From NCBI GenBank assembly GCA_949710005.1, contig OX453273.1, positions 38,756,538 through 38,820,537 on the forward strand: 64,000 nt of DNA, in the 5' to 3' direction. This stretch comes from Ricordea florida (Eukaryota > Cnidaria > Anthozoa > Corallimorpharia > Ricordeidae). Each line of letters starts with the position of its first letter. Position 1 is the first letter of the stretch. The notes beneath the pieces are model-generated. The model saw only the letters and a program-made list of their open reading frames with translations. It was not told the DNA's origin and made no database searches. Below, piece by piece: positions 53,950 through 64,000 of the stretch. The position numbers were made by a program, and so were the translations under genes.

Positions 53950-56900
53950 TTAGTGATGGACTTTTCCCTGCCCTGTACCAGTCCAGAGTTCTCGTAGCTC
54001 CACAGCACACCTAAGATCTCTCAATGCTGCCTTGGCCAAGTCAGCACAATCTGGAAACCTGTCCTGAGCCTTTCTTATAAGACTCTCACCTCCTGCATCC
54101 AGTATGATTTCACGATGAGCTGGATTCCTTGAAACTAGATTACGCAGTGCCAAGCATCCTTGTTTCTAGAATGATATAACAGAGAGAAACATTTATTGCA
54201 TACATAAAATTGGTAAGCTGTGATGTGTGACAGTGCAATACCTTTCATTAAGTCCAATTTAAAAACTGCACTACCAACTTACTCCCCCTTGAGTAAACTC
54301 GAAAGCTATTTAGATTACCTCACAGATAAACACCATATTCATGCATGCTAACACAAATACAGAGCAATAGAGCTATTGTCCTTGAGGATAACATAGCAAA
54401 AATTCAAATCTTTCTCATCATTGTCACAGCATACATTATGGCCATCCTTTGGAAAGCTACTGCACAGTATTGCGCTGTACAGTGGTACTGTTATTTTTAC
54501 TTCACAGTATGGTTCTAACTTTTTAATCTGTGAATCACACCATATAGTGTGATCATTCTTTGGAAATCTACCGACCAGAACTGTACTGTGGTATTGTTGG
54601 TCTTATTACGCAGTCTGGTTTTAACTTTTTCACCAGTGGATGAAGATAGGCCATGTGACAATTCTTTAGAAAGATGCAAATGAATATATGAAAGACCATA
54701 TATTTGAACTGCGGATTAATATGTAATGACATTAGTTGATCATTGCAGTTATGCACACAACTTAAGCAGCTGTGAAACTAATGTCATTACATATTAATCC
54801 GCAGTTCAAATATATGGTCTTTCATATATTCATTTGCATCATTCTTCTTCATCTACGGGTATATTACGAACTTACGATATGATCAGCTCACAGTTGGCTT
54901 GATAGCTCAGTTGGTAGAGCACTGCTCCGGTATCGCAGAGGTCATGGGTTCGAATGCACACAACTTAAGCAGCTGTGAAACTAAAGCCTGAAAAACAAAA
55001 AAAAACTCAGACCTGAACGGGATTCGAACCCATGACCTCTGCAATACCGGAGCAGTGCTCTACCAACTGAACTATCAACGGGTATATTACGAACTCACAA
55101 TATGATCAGCTCACATGTTGGTTTGATAGCTCAGTTGGTAGAGCACTGCTCCGGTATCGCAGAAGTCATGGGTTCGAATCCCGTTCAGGTCTGAGTTTTT
55201 TTCAGGCTTTAGTTTCACAGCTGCTTAAGTTGTGTGCATAACTGCGATGATCAACTAATGTCATTTAGCAATTAATGAATGAGGCTGAGTAGGATATGAA
55301 GAATTAAGCGGATCGAGGAAGGTGTTATCCACCGAGGCCATAGGCCGAGGTGGATAACACCCTTTCGAGATCCGCTTAATTCTTCATATCCTACGAAAGC
55401 CGAATTCATTAATTGCTTTATTATTTATCAAAATATTTTCAAACACTTAAAGGAGAAAATGAGCTTCATTTTCACAAATTTCACACCCACCAGCAATATA
55501 ACAAAACAACAAAATAACACAAGCTCGTCCCCAGGTCTTCTCGGTTAACGGTGCATTAACCTGCGAAAACGCTGCATTTTTGACGTCATTTCCTCGTTTA
55601 AGTCAAAATTCTTCCAAATTTGGTCATCAGTAACTGGTTATGGTGAATTAAACGTGTGCTTTTAGCCAATCAGAATCGGGGAAATATTTTGAATGAATAA
55701 TAATACATATTAATCTGCAGTTCAAATATATGGTCTTTCATATATTCATTTGCATCATTCTTCTTCATCTACGGGTATATTACGAACTCACAATATGATC
55801 AGCTCCCAGTTGGCTTGATAGCTCAGTTGGTAGAGCACTGCTCCGGTATCGCAGAGGTCATGGGTTAGAATCCCGTTCAGGTCTGAGTTTTTTTTTTGTT
55901 TTTCAGGCTTTAGTTTCACAGCTGCTTAAGTTGTGTGCATAACTGCGATGATCAACTAATGTCATTACATATTAATCTGCAGTTCAAATATATGGTCTTT
56001 CATATATTCATTTGCATCATTCTTCTTCATCTACGGGTATATTACGAACTCACAATATGATCAGCTCCCAGTTGGCTTGATAGCTCAGTTGGTAGAGCAC
56101 TGCTCCCGTATCGCAGAGGTCATGGGTTAGAATCCCGTTCAGGTCTGAGTTTTTTTTTGTTTTTCAGGCTTTAGTTTCACAGCTGCTTAAGTTGTGTGCA
56201 TAACTGCGATGATCAACTAATGTCATTACATTCTTTGGAAAGCTACTTAATGGTACTGTACTGTATTTTACTAATAGATATTGATTTAACAAACTTTTTC
56301 AATAACGTCATTAATGTAATATATTCCAAATGTTGTTATTGTCAGTAATTTGGTATTAATGAGCGTAATAGTTATATGTAATTTAAATTACGTTCTATCT
56401 ACACAACTCGCCTCGACTAGCCTATGCTATTTGCAAGTTGTGTATGTATGTAATGACAGTGATATAGTTTAATAAAATTGATGTTGTAAGTTGCAGATCC
56501 AATGTGAGGGTTTTTCGGAATCAAATTTAACAATATATAAATTCAAACCGAGAGCTTATCCAACCCAGTTACTTCTACCTTGAATCCTCTCACGGTCATT
56601 GTCTGGCCCATCATACAATGCTCTTCCCCCCATCAACAGACTGCTTAGACTCAAACCACACACCTCTCTCATTGTGTTTGCCACTCATGCATGAAGTATA
56701 GAAACAACATTTGCACCAAAAAAGAACCTGCTGTGATTTCCAGTTGTCAAACCCAAGTGGAAGAGCTTGGTACATCATACATTTACCAGAACCTGTAGAT
56801 AAGCTCACAAACTTTTCTTCACGTTCAACTTTGACAATTTTTCAAACTGCTAGCTTTTGGGAAGCACTGGTCAGCTCAGGGATATTAAATGTTGCAGATG

Positions 56901-59900
56901 CAAAATGAAAACTTTCCTCAAGCGCTATTAAAGATCTTGATCTGGGAGTTTGCCACACAAGCACACAATTGATTGCAGACTATGACTAGACATGTCATCA
57001 ATGCAGAAACTGGCACTACATGGTCCTCACAAACAGAAAAAAGACTGTGAGTGGCTGAAACCTGGAAAAGGATGTTGTTTGAATGTGAGCAGCAGTTAGT
57101 GTGGGAAGAAGCGTTGAGTGACTAGACAACAGTTGCAAAGGAGACTAGCATCCAGCCTGTAAAATTCCTCCTACACTTCATCCTACCTTAATTTTAGGGC
57201 TTCATTCCGTATATATGGTGGCCCACCATTGTCCCACATTTTTTAAACCTGAAAACAGATTTATCAACTTCTGTTTTATTTATTGAAACAGTCAATTCTA
57301 TCCACTTTTTATTTCAAATTTACACTTATTTTTCATTATGTTTTTCATTCTTGATTGCTTTTTGAAAAGCCACATTAATTTCAAATGGCAATGTAATTCC
57401 AAATTCAATTTTGTTTTTGTTTTTTAGATTAAAAAAAATATTGAACGGAATAGCGCTACCTCTCTACGTGGTAGGATCTGGGACTCACACATGCAGTCTG
57501 CTGGCATTGAACTGCATGCAGGTGTGAATCCCAGGTCCTACTGCGTGGAGTGATAATGCTGGGACGTTTACGTTTTTTTATGTGATAGCACTGGTCCGTT
57601 CAGTATTTTTTTTAATCTCAAAAACAAAAACAAAAGAGCAAAATTTAATTTGGAATTACATTGCTACTTGAAATTAATCTGGCTTTTCAAAAAACAATCA
57701 AGAATGAAAAACATAATGGGAAATAAGTGTAAATTTGAAATAAAAAGTGGTAGAATTGACTATTTCAATAAAAAAAATGAAGTTGATTTCTGTTTTGAGG
57801 TTAAAAGCAGAAACCATAAATATCAGTCACAAAATCAATTTTTGATCTAAAAAGAACTAACGACCGCCCAGTTAGCTCAGTTGGTAGAACACTGGACTAT
57901 GGTGTGGGAAGTTGTTGGAGAAAGTGATGCTTTTGCAATGACATGAGGGTCTCAACGGGGCAGTGGCTAATTTACAGCTAACGGTTAATATTTTGGCTTT
58001 ATTACAGCTAAAAGTTTATTTATTTGTGTTATGGTTAACAGAAGACTTAGGAATTAATTTCCACTCTTTTAAAAAGTTAATGTTAATAATTAATTTCATT
58101 GTTTGAAGAAGTTAAAAATTAATTACCATGGCTAGCATTTTTTTATGGTTAACATTTTTTTTATGGCTAATGGTTAACATTTTTCAATTTTTATGCCTAA
58201 TAGCTACATTTTTGGCCTGTGGCTAATGGTTAACCCCATTGATACACACTGACTTTCTAGTCTTCTAGGATAAGGATGATAAAACCGTAAGTCCCATCTC
58301 ACGTGTGATGATTAGGGTACGTAGTTCCTCGTGTTGTGGTCTGGCCCTTGTAAATATAATTTCGTGTGTCTACCGTAGTGGTTACTGTTATAGCGCATTT
58401 GATTATATACATATAGATTTTAATAAATTTATTCAAATTCATTCAACTTAGCTCAGACAAACCTGGACTCCTATTATCTCAGTGTGAAGCTGCATGGCTT
58501 TCAAAATCGCATCAACTCCTCCAGCAGCCACAATAGCAGAACAGTTTGTTGTGTTTCTAAGTGCAATGGAGCCCAGTGCTCCACAGCCTTGCTCTGCCAC
58601 CATTGGTTGTTTGGCATGAGTAGTCATAGCAGCCACAATCAGCTCCAAGCCTCCAGCATCAACAATAGAAGTTTTAACATCATCATTTCCAGCTATCGAC
58701 CTCAAAAGAGTGCAGACTTGCTTAGCAATACTCTGAAAAATAGGAAAAATTGATTCAAGCATCAAACCAAGTGAGAAGTTTACAATCTAGGTCAAGTAAC
58801 CTATTGGCTATCCCAAAATATGATATTGCATGAATTGCTAGCATGAAATTTACTGTGGAATTTACTTATAAGGCAATTGATTTTTTTAGACTCTATCAAA
58901 TCTCTTTTACTAATACACCTTTCAAAGCAAGCTTTTTATGCATGAATTATTTTCATATGTTTGTGTCATATGTCTTATGTATAATCAAATTCTTTCTAAA
59001 TTTTTTTAGTGATTGTCAATAATTATTAATTTTTGCTTTTCTGACATTTGATTTCCAATCTGTTTCGTAAATCACCATTGGGCATTTGGATTTTGGTGCT
59101 ACATGTTATGGTTTTGAGTTTCAAAGGAGACACATCCAGGAGACAGCCATCTTGCTTTGAGAACTGAGAGCATGTTTTTTATTTCTAACGTGATTGAAAT
59201 ATGACATCACTAAATGTAACCGGAAGTCAACAAGGATTAGAGTGGAAGTCTGAGCCAACATGTAACACTATATAAATTACTTACCATCATTACTTGATCA
59301 CATTACCGGTAAGTACTAAATGAATGTTTTTGCTTAGCTAGAGAACCATCAAACTTTGTCTGCATGATTGCACAACTGGTTGCAATGCAAACATAACATG
59401 TAACTCAAGGATATTAGATTGCTCTAAAAAATGATATTACCTGATCCAATACTGGGAAATACTGGTGGCACTTACAGGACCCAAAATGGAAAAACCTAAT
59501 TAAGAAATTCTAGTAATTACCCCTTGGACTCTTTTAGTTGTGTAATGAAAAGTGGTTAGCATATACCAACTCAGCCACCTCAAGTGGCATTTTGAGCAAT
59601 CTGATTGGCTCACCACTTCAGGATATTCAGCACCCACCTCCAAGGGGATGAATAGTGCAAATGATTCTGGGAAATCCTTGTGCAAGTGAGTTTTGTTCAA
59701 AGGAAAAAAATGGCATAGACGAAAAAAATGTGAATGAGAGTATTTCAAGTTTTGTCCAGAACGTGAGTGCTGAACAGCAAAACTCCCTAAATGGCTAAAA
59801 TTCTGGATAAAATTCAAATAGAAACCATTGCAATATTTCACCAAAACAGCAATAAAGCAATTATTCTCTTCCATGTTGGTGAATAGTAGCTTCAGGAATA

Positions 59901-61660
59901 GTTACCTTGGGAATAATTATTTTCTATTATTTTATTGTTAATTACCGTCCACACCAAAACATAAGTTATTACTGTATGGCAAGCACCCGCAAAATTTAAA
60001 AGTCAGATCTTGATCTTAGGAGTGAAAAGGATATGTCCAACATGAATAGTATACATTACCTGATTTTTGATATGGTCCTGCAACAGTTTTAGCACCATTT
60101 TCAGCCCACCTAAGTCTACTATGTCTTTACAGTACTCATTTCTTACAGCCAGGCGACTCATAGTCCCACATAACTCACTGACAACTTCCTCTTCTTGAGA
60201 ACTCTCCATAATTTCCAGGATCAGAGCAAATGCATTCTCAGTCACAATCAATTTTGCATGTTCATGCGCCTTTCCAAATGGTACACTCATGTCATCATCG
60301 AATGTAAGCACACGCAGAGCTATGCATGTTTCCTTTATAACCTTGGGAGATTCTTTGTGTGTTTTTAAAGTTGCAATCAAGCTAGGTATAATGCCATTAT
60401 GAACAAAAGTCTGACGGTTTGATTCACTCTTAATGCAAGCAAATCTCACTGCCACAATTGTCTTTTCTATTAACAACTCATCTCCGCTAAAATCCTTAAC
60501 ACAGCTACAGAGAAATGAAATTATTTTTGAATCAGCCACATTTCCTTGTCCATTAAGGAAAGAAGACAGGGCGTCCAGGCTTGCAGCAAGGCCACATTTG
60601 TCCTTCAACAAGAAACAGTGATTGCAGCTTGAGAACAGTACATTTACAGCATGCTTGCTTGCTGCAAATTTCCTATTGGTTTCACTCCTACTGCACTCAA
60701 GCGACAGATCTTTTAATCCTTCTAGGAGAGCTTCTGACTCATCCTGTTGTACTGATGATCTTATCTTGTCCAAAGCAGCTAGTTGGGTAAAAAAAAAACA
60801 ACAAAACACTTACAATAATCATTATTCTCTGCAAAGCAGCGCGAAAAATATTGGCAAGATTTCCGCACCGGTCCCTACTTCATTATGCATGCACCAAATG
60901 AATTGTTCACATGTAAACATTTTTTGTTATTGCAGAATGAAACAATATGGCTACAGAATGCATAATACAGTAAAGTAGGGACCTGTGCGGAAATCATTCA
61001 ATATTTCCAAAGCCATTATTACATTCCGAGATTGAAAAGAATTACATAGAGTAATAAAGTGATGCTAAATCAATTTAACAGGCCCAGCTAGGGGTTTTGG
61101 AACCCTCTTGATTCAGGTATATGGTATTTTTTGTCACAATTCGGGTATAAAGTATCTTGTTTTTCCTGGATTTTATGTACAGTGGAACGTAGAATTAACG
61201 AACCTCTATATAAAAAAGTCCTTGGTTTAACGAACGATTTTCATCACCCCGGCCAAACTTATAGTAAAATGTATGGGACAGAAGCTCTACATACTATTAA
61301 ACGAACCTCCATTTAACGAAATCCTCGTTATAACAAATACAATCCAGAGACTCACGAGAAATATACCTTGATATATAAACGAATGCATGTCAACAATGTG
61401 ATGAATGCAGAACAGACGAACTAGACGGATATAGGTAAAAAGGCTATCTGTATACCTTTGACAGGGCTGTTGTGCTTCAATTTACCAGTCTCCGGATCCT
61501 TCTCATATGAAGTGATCAGGTTAGAGAGATCGACGCCCTGCGATCGAAATTGATCCACGGCATCTTGAACAGCTTCGCATAAATCCATGTCAAATTCTTC
61601 CAAGTTTTCTTCAACTACATTATCAAATGTCTCTTGTGTAATTTGCTTTAACGTTGTCAT
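53950..61660 (-). CDS. ARMC6: Armadillo repeat-containing protein 6, complete
   Basis: Exons from 5': 61456-61660, 60060-60778, 58463-58732 and 53950-54165, GT-AG, in phase, 469 residues. The start [20 protein letters not shown] and the phrase [13 protein letters not shown] match the conserved ARMC6 N-terminus. Armadillo-type helices follow, for example [40 protein letters not shown] and [20 protein letters not shown]. The end [15 protein letters not shown] to [17 protein letters not shown] is the family's C-terminal signature. ARMC6 is a conserved protein of unclear function, presumably a protein-binding scaffold. The last intron is 4.3 kb and full of tRNA-like repeats and foldbacks. It is head-to-head with the PTTG1IP-like gene. 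Confidence 0.95.
54674..54840. repeat. Foldback of the tRNA-like repeat unit
   Basis: The arms GATGCAAATGAATATATGAA (left) and its complement (right) pair over about 65 bp; the loop carries TTAAGCAGCTGTGAAAC. The same flanks accompany every tRNA-like copy downstream, so this is part of one composite repeat. Confidence 0.75.
54896..54955 (+). tRNA. tRNA-Thr(GGT)-like copy 1, 3'-truncated
   Basis: It has the acceptor 5' strand, D arm, anticodon arm and the start of the T arm, then breaks after GGGTTCGAAT into ACACAACTTAAGC. Not functional. Confidence 0.5.
55008..55082 (-). tRNA. tRNA-Thr(GGT)-like copy 2
   Basis: The minus strand reads TTGATAGTTCAGTTGGTAGA through the CCGGTAT loop to GGGTTCGAATCCC and TTCAGGTCT. 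Position 41 differs from the other copies (GTATTGCAG). It is likely a repeat-borne tRNA relic. Confidence 0.5.
55120..55192 (+). tRNA. tRNA-Thr(GGT)-like copy 3, full 73 nt
   Basis: It folds as a cloverleaf: 7-bp acceptor with G-U pairs, D stem GCTC/GAGC, anticodon arm CTGCT-CCGGTAT-CGCAG, 5-base variable loop and a perfect T stem (TGGG/CCCG region). The anticodon would be GGT (Thr). The invariant U33 is C and the last stem pair is mismatched, so function is doubtful. T-runs follow directly. Confidence 0.55.
55268..55416. mobile_element. Foldback MITE, 149 bp
   Basis: The arms start GCAATTAATGAATGAGGCTG and contain GGATATGAAGAATTAAGCGG and GGTGTTATCCACC; the mirrored arm ends AATTCATTAATTGC. 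The loop is GAGGCCATAGGCCGAG. Confidence 0.8.
55812..55884 (+). tRNA. tRNA-Thr(GGT)-like copy 4
   Basis: As copy 3 but with GGGTTAGAATCCC in the T arm (C56 lost), which would impair folding and the B box. It is part of a tandem unit of about 260 bp (about 55705-55965). Confidence 0.5.
56074..56146 (+). tRNA. tRNA-Thr(GGT)-like copy 5
   Basis: The second tandem unit. It carries CTCCCGTATCGC in the anticodon arm, so the anticodon would change, and the same GGGTTAGAATCCC. A decayed copy. Confidence 0.45.
56611..56870 (-). pseudogene. Helicase (RecQ-type) relic
   Basis: The minus strand reads [20 protein letters not shown] and PLGFDNW. The Walker A motif (TGSGK) and following MxYQALPL are those of RecQ-like DEAD/H helicases. 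No further helicase motif is found and stops precede it, so it is a fragment, perhaps from a mobile element. Confidence 0.5.
57246..57802. mobile_element. Long foldback element, about 200-bp arms
   Basis: The left arm (57246-57450, for example CATTATGTTTTTCATTCTTG) and right arm (57590-57802, its complement) pair with scattered mismatches. The spacer contains a second hairpin (GTAGGATCTGGGACTCACAC and its mate, 57471-57541). Confidence 0.75.
57866..57910 (+). repeat. Truncated tRNA-like 5' half
   Basis: CGCCCAGTTAGCTCAGTTGG then TAGAACACTGGACTATGGTG resembles a tRNA D arm and anticodon arm; the 3' half is absent. From 57960 to 58230 a degenerate GGTTAACATTTTT/GGCTAATGGTTAAC repeat follows. 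Confidence 0.45.
60853..61006. mobile_element. Palindromic MITE, GATTTCCGCAC subfamily, in ARMC6 intron 1
   Basis: The arms GATTTCCGCACCGGTCCCTA and TAGGGACCTGTGCGGAAATC differ by one base. The inner ATTATGCATGC and TTGTTATTGCAGAATGAAAC are as at 19.8 kb. Confidence 0.8.
61178..61345. mobile_element. Tigger-like MITE relic in ARMC6 intron 1
   Basis: TACAGTGGAACGTAGAATTAACGAA at the left has the CAGTG(G)AAC form. The right part (CCATTTAACGAAATCC) is only weakly mirrored. Motif TTAACGAAC recurs inside. Confidence 0.4.
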
Positions 61661-61879
61661 TGTGACGAGCTTGGACGTGAACTGTGGAGCTTCCCAACTA
61701 CCGATACAACAGTAGAGCTACTAACAAAAGTACTGTACTCTTCCGGCATCTGAATATTATTAGTAACGTACGCTGGCCACCTCAGTCGTCACGTGTCAGA
61801 ATTGTTTGGTCTGGCAGGGCTGCAATCGTGTTATTCAGAGAGTTGAAACAAGAGAACGCACAGTATTTACAGAGCCACT
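61661..61879. promoter_or_regulatory. Bidirectional promoter ARMC6/PTTG1IP-like
   Basis: The start codons are 219 bp apart and divergent. CACGTG (in CGTCACGTGTCAG, near 61792) is an E-box. No TATA box is obvious. Confidence 0.5.
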
Positions 61880-62240
61880 ATGAAGGTGTTAACGCTATCT
61901 GTTTTTGTGGCTATAACTGCGTGCTGTTCTGGTTTGCCAAATAACTCCTCAACTAATATAACAGTGTCGCCATTTTCCGCTACGTCAACCGTTATATCAA
62001 GCACTGTGGTACAAACAACACCGATTTCTAGCAAACCTCCCAGCACAGCTTCCACTACGAGTGCTCCTACAACGAAAATATTATGTTCACAGAGAAACGC
62101 TTCATGTGGTGAATGTGTCAAAGACATACGTTGCTTCTGGTGCGGTACCGACAACACTTGTAGAGAGTACCCACGGAGCAAGATTATTCCTCGGGATTGC
62201 AAGAAGAATAACTGGTATTGGAAACAGTGTTTCGCAGCAG
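61880..62240 (+). CDS. PTTG1IP: PTTG1IP-like membrane protein, first exon only
   Basis: The exon runs from the ATG at 61880 to a GT donor at 62241 (GCAGCAG|GTATGG), 120 codons plus one base. The protein begins with a signal peptide (MKVLTLSVFVAITACCSG), then a Ser/Thr/Pro-rich stretch to about residue 64, probably O-glycosylated. A PSI domain with eight cysteines (69, 76, 79, 85, 88, 94, 107 and 117) follows; NASCGECVKDIRCFWCGTDN matches pituitary tumor-transforming gene 1-interacting protein. The transmembrane and cytoplasmic exons expected next are not found before 64000, so the gene is cut by the window edge. Other PSI-domain proteins are possible but less likely. Confidence 0.8.
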
Positions 62241-64000
62241 GTATGGCACGCTTTTGAATAGAAAATTTCCGATCAGAAAATACAGAAAGTAAAACGAATC
62301 CTTAGGAGCAGTACCATATTTGAATGCTGTGCCTCGAAACTTTGCAACACTCTACTTCAAGTTATATAACAGTCAACTGCAGCCAATTTTTAAAACAAAC
62401 TTAAAACCTTTCTTTCCAGTGATCATTCGTCTAAGTCTTAGGTAGGGAGTTTTTAAAATATGTTACGTTATTTTCTTCACTTTTACTGTTACGCGTTACT
62501 GGTCTTAAACGTGTCATCAAAACCTTTCTTTTACAATTTGTTGCGTTTATAAAGTACAGAGAAACGTCATTATGTAGGTTGTAGGTATTTTGTCTAGGCT
62601 TAGGCGAGTGCAAACATTTCTTGCTTTCAACAGTACTACAGTGCGCATAGTGAAGTATGTGGTTATTCGTAGATATGGCTGTTCCTGTTTTGCTGGCGTT
62701 GCATGTTCCAGAATTGTTAATTACATTTGCGTGTATTTGCATGTGAAATACCACACTTATGCTATCATTCTCCTCAACAGTACTGAACTAGTACTGTGCT
62801 GGAGCACACTCGACGGAACGGAAGTGTGTATTTTTACTTTAACCCTTGAACCAGACTGGTTTGGGGTCAGGAAGGGGAGGGTGGGGGTATGAACGTACAG
62901 TATCTTTCACACACACATTAATTAATCAATTTGCCTGTACACAATATCCAGAAAATATACAGCATATTTTTTGGTGAGAAGACCACGGGAAACCATTAGG
63001 CATTATGGCGAGGCCACCTCAAATAATTTGTAATACATTAAATTTTACAAATAAGTAAAAATATGCAGATAATAGGTTTATCAAATGGATCCATAGCTGT
63101 AGCACAGGAGTATGAAACCCTAAAGAACAATTGTGAGGCGTGCCCCTTGTCTTTTGAAACATTACTTAGTCTTTTTCTTGTTTGTCCCTTACCTCAGGTG
63201 CCTCAAAAACTGCAGCCCTTAATGATTTAATTAAGATCATCTTTACCAGTATAAAGGTGCAAACTCATGGCTGGTATGAGTAAAATTTGTGTTTACCAAA
63301 ATGAAGCTTGCCAACCTCAAGGTTTCACAATTCTTTGAAGCACAGAAATACTTTAAAATCTTGTTTACCAGTGACATACAAATTTATGGCATGTCTTGCT
63401 CCAAATTACCAAAACAAAGGTTGTCAATCTCATGCTCTCTTGATTCTTTGAAGCAAGGTGTATTTCATGTAATGGAACAAATAACTAACTAAAGTTCATG
63501 AAGTTGGCAACTATGCAATAGTTGTTGCCCATGGAACACCAAAGGTGGTTGATGGTTCAATTAGTGGAAAAAGAAATTTTCTTGTTTCCAGATATTTTGG
63601 CAGTAGTTTGCAGTCTTCTCCAGAAGCTCTGGCAACCATTGAAAACCACCTGCTAGTTGTCACGAACATGACAGCTACTAATTTAAAAATATAAGATAAA
63701 GAAAGTAGAAGCGACTAAATAAAGGTACCCACCTTATGGCCAAAATTCCCTCCCTGGACTCTCAAAATGCACTAAAATGCACTTTTCATCATCTCCCAAA
63801 TTAGAATTTCCAAACCCCTTCTCATCATGATGGGGGTAACCCTTCTCCCACAACTACCCCAACACATGGCTGCGTCAAGTAAAAGGTGTACTGCCCCTTT
63901 TAAATAAACCCACTGCCGTCTACTTGCATTTTCTCTCCTTCTTCTTAAAATTTTGTGGAGAATGTACCCTGTAGTTTGTCCAGTTATGATAAATGATTGA
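62241..64000. other. Presumed first intron of the PTTG1IP-like gene
   Basis: A half copy of the palindromic MITE lies at about 62600-62690 (GTGCAAACATTTCTTGC, CGCATAGTGAAGTATG). I found no second exon. Open frames at 62590-62892 and 63289-63492 do not resemble known proteins. Confidence 0.4.

Noticed and set aside
54896-56146. Five functional tRNA-Thr genes
   Set aside because: C33 instead of U33, a mismatch next to the loop, lost T-loop bases in some copies and shared repeat flanks point to a repeat family rather than working tRNAs.
61750-61879. Upstream protein start for the PTTG1IP-like gene
   Set aside because: An in-frame or overlapping frame (61684-61944) lacks a signal peptide; the ATG at 61880 begins a clear one.

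Overview
The window looks like nuclear DNA from a cnidarian, most likely a reef-building coral. It is AT-rich, its genes have short exons with GT-AG introns, and it carries animal housekeeping genes. More than half of it is transposable-element sequence of kinds common in cnidarians: palindromic MITEs, tRNA-derived SINEs, L2/CR1-like LINE ends, hammerhead-bearing Penelope-like ends, and an ISL2EU element. The species call is inference; the gene models come from reading exons and splice sites directly.

Layout. (1) 1.4-7.1 kb: PIGBOS1 (-) head-to-head with a complete six-exon PIGB (+). (2) 7.3-9.5 kb: nested decayed DNA transposons. (3) 10.8-23.8 kb: a cyclin-dependent-kinase subunit (CKS, -) head-to-head with a complete five-exon PARP16 (+). 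A tandem duplication has copied CKS exons 1-2, the shared promoter and PARP16 exon 1; the left-hand PARP16 exon is dead. (4) 24-29 kb: mostly MITEs, several with clear target-site duplications. (5) 28.7-32.2 kb: an ATP-grasp ligase resembling bacterial RiPP ligases of the MvdC/MvdD type (-), divergent from a membrane-anchored aspartyl beta-hydroxylase-like dioxygenase (+). (6) 36.79-42.86 kb: a 6.07-kb unit bounded by 28-bp perfect inverted repeats. It holds a three-exon chromodomain gene (+) and a convergent nine-exon gene (-) whose DDE-like and zinc-ligand-like motifs follow the RAG1/Transib order. This is the best candidate here for an undescribed mobile system. (7) 43.5-53.3 kb: a berberine-bridge-like FAD oxidase (+) with an in-frame stop; its second intron holds a complete 4.6-kb two-gene ISL2EU transposon (THAP/DDE transposase plus SWIM/YqaJ nuclease, AT target duplication). 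(8) 53.9-61.7 kb: ARMC6 (-), with an array of tRNA-Thr-like repeats and long foldbacks in its last intron, head-to-head with (9) the first exon of a PTTG1IP-like membrane protein (+) that runs off the window.

How the genes relate. PIGB adds a mannose in GPI-anchor synthesis, PARP16 and PIGBOS1 act at the ER and its contacts, CKS serves the cell cycle, and ARMC6 and PTTG1IP are conserved animal genes. Three of these pairs share compact bidirectional promoters of about 220-350 bp. The ATP-grasp, dioxygenase and FAD-oxidase genes are enzymes of kinds usually met in peptide or natural-product tailoring and lie within 25 kb, but nothing in the sequence proves they work together.
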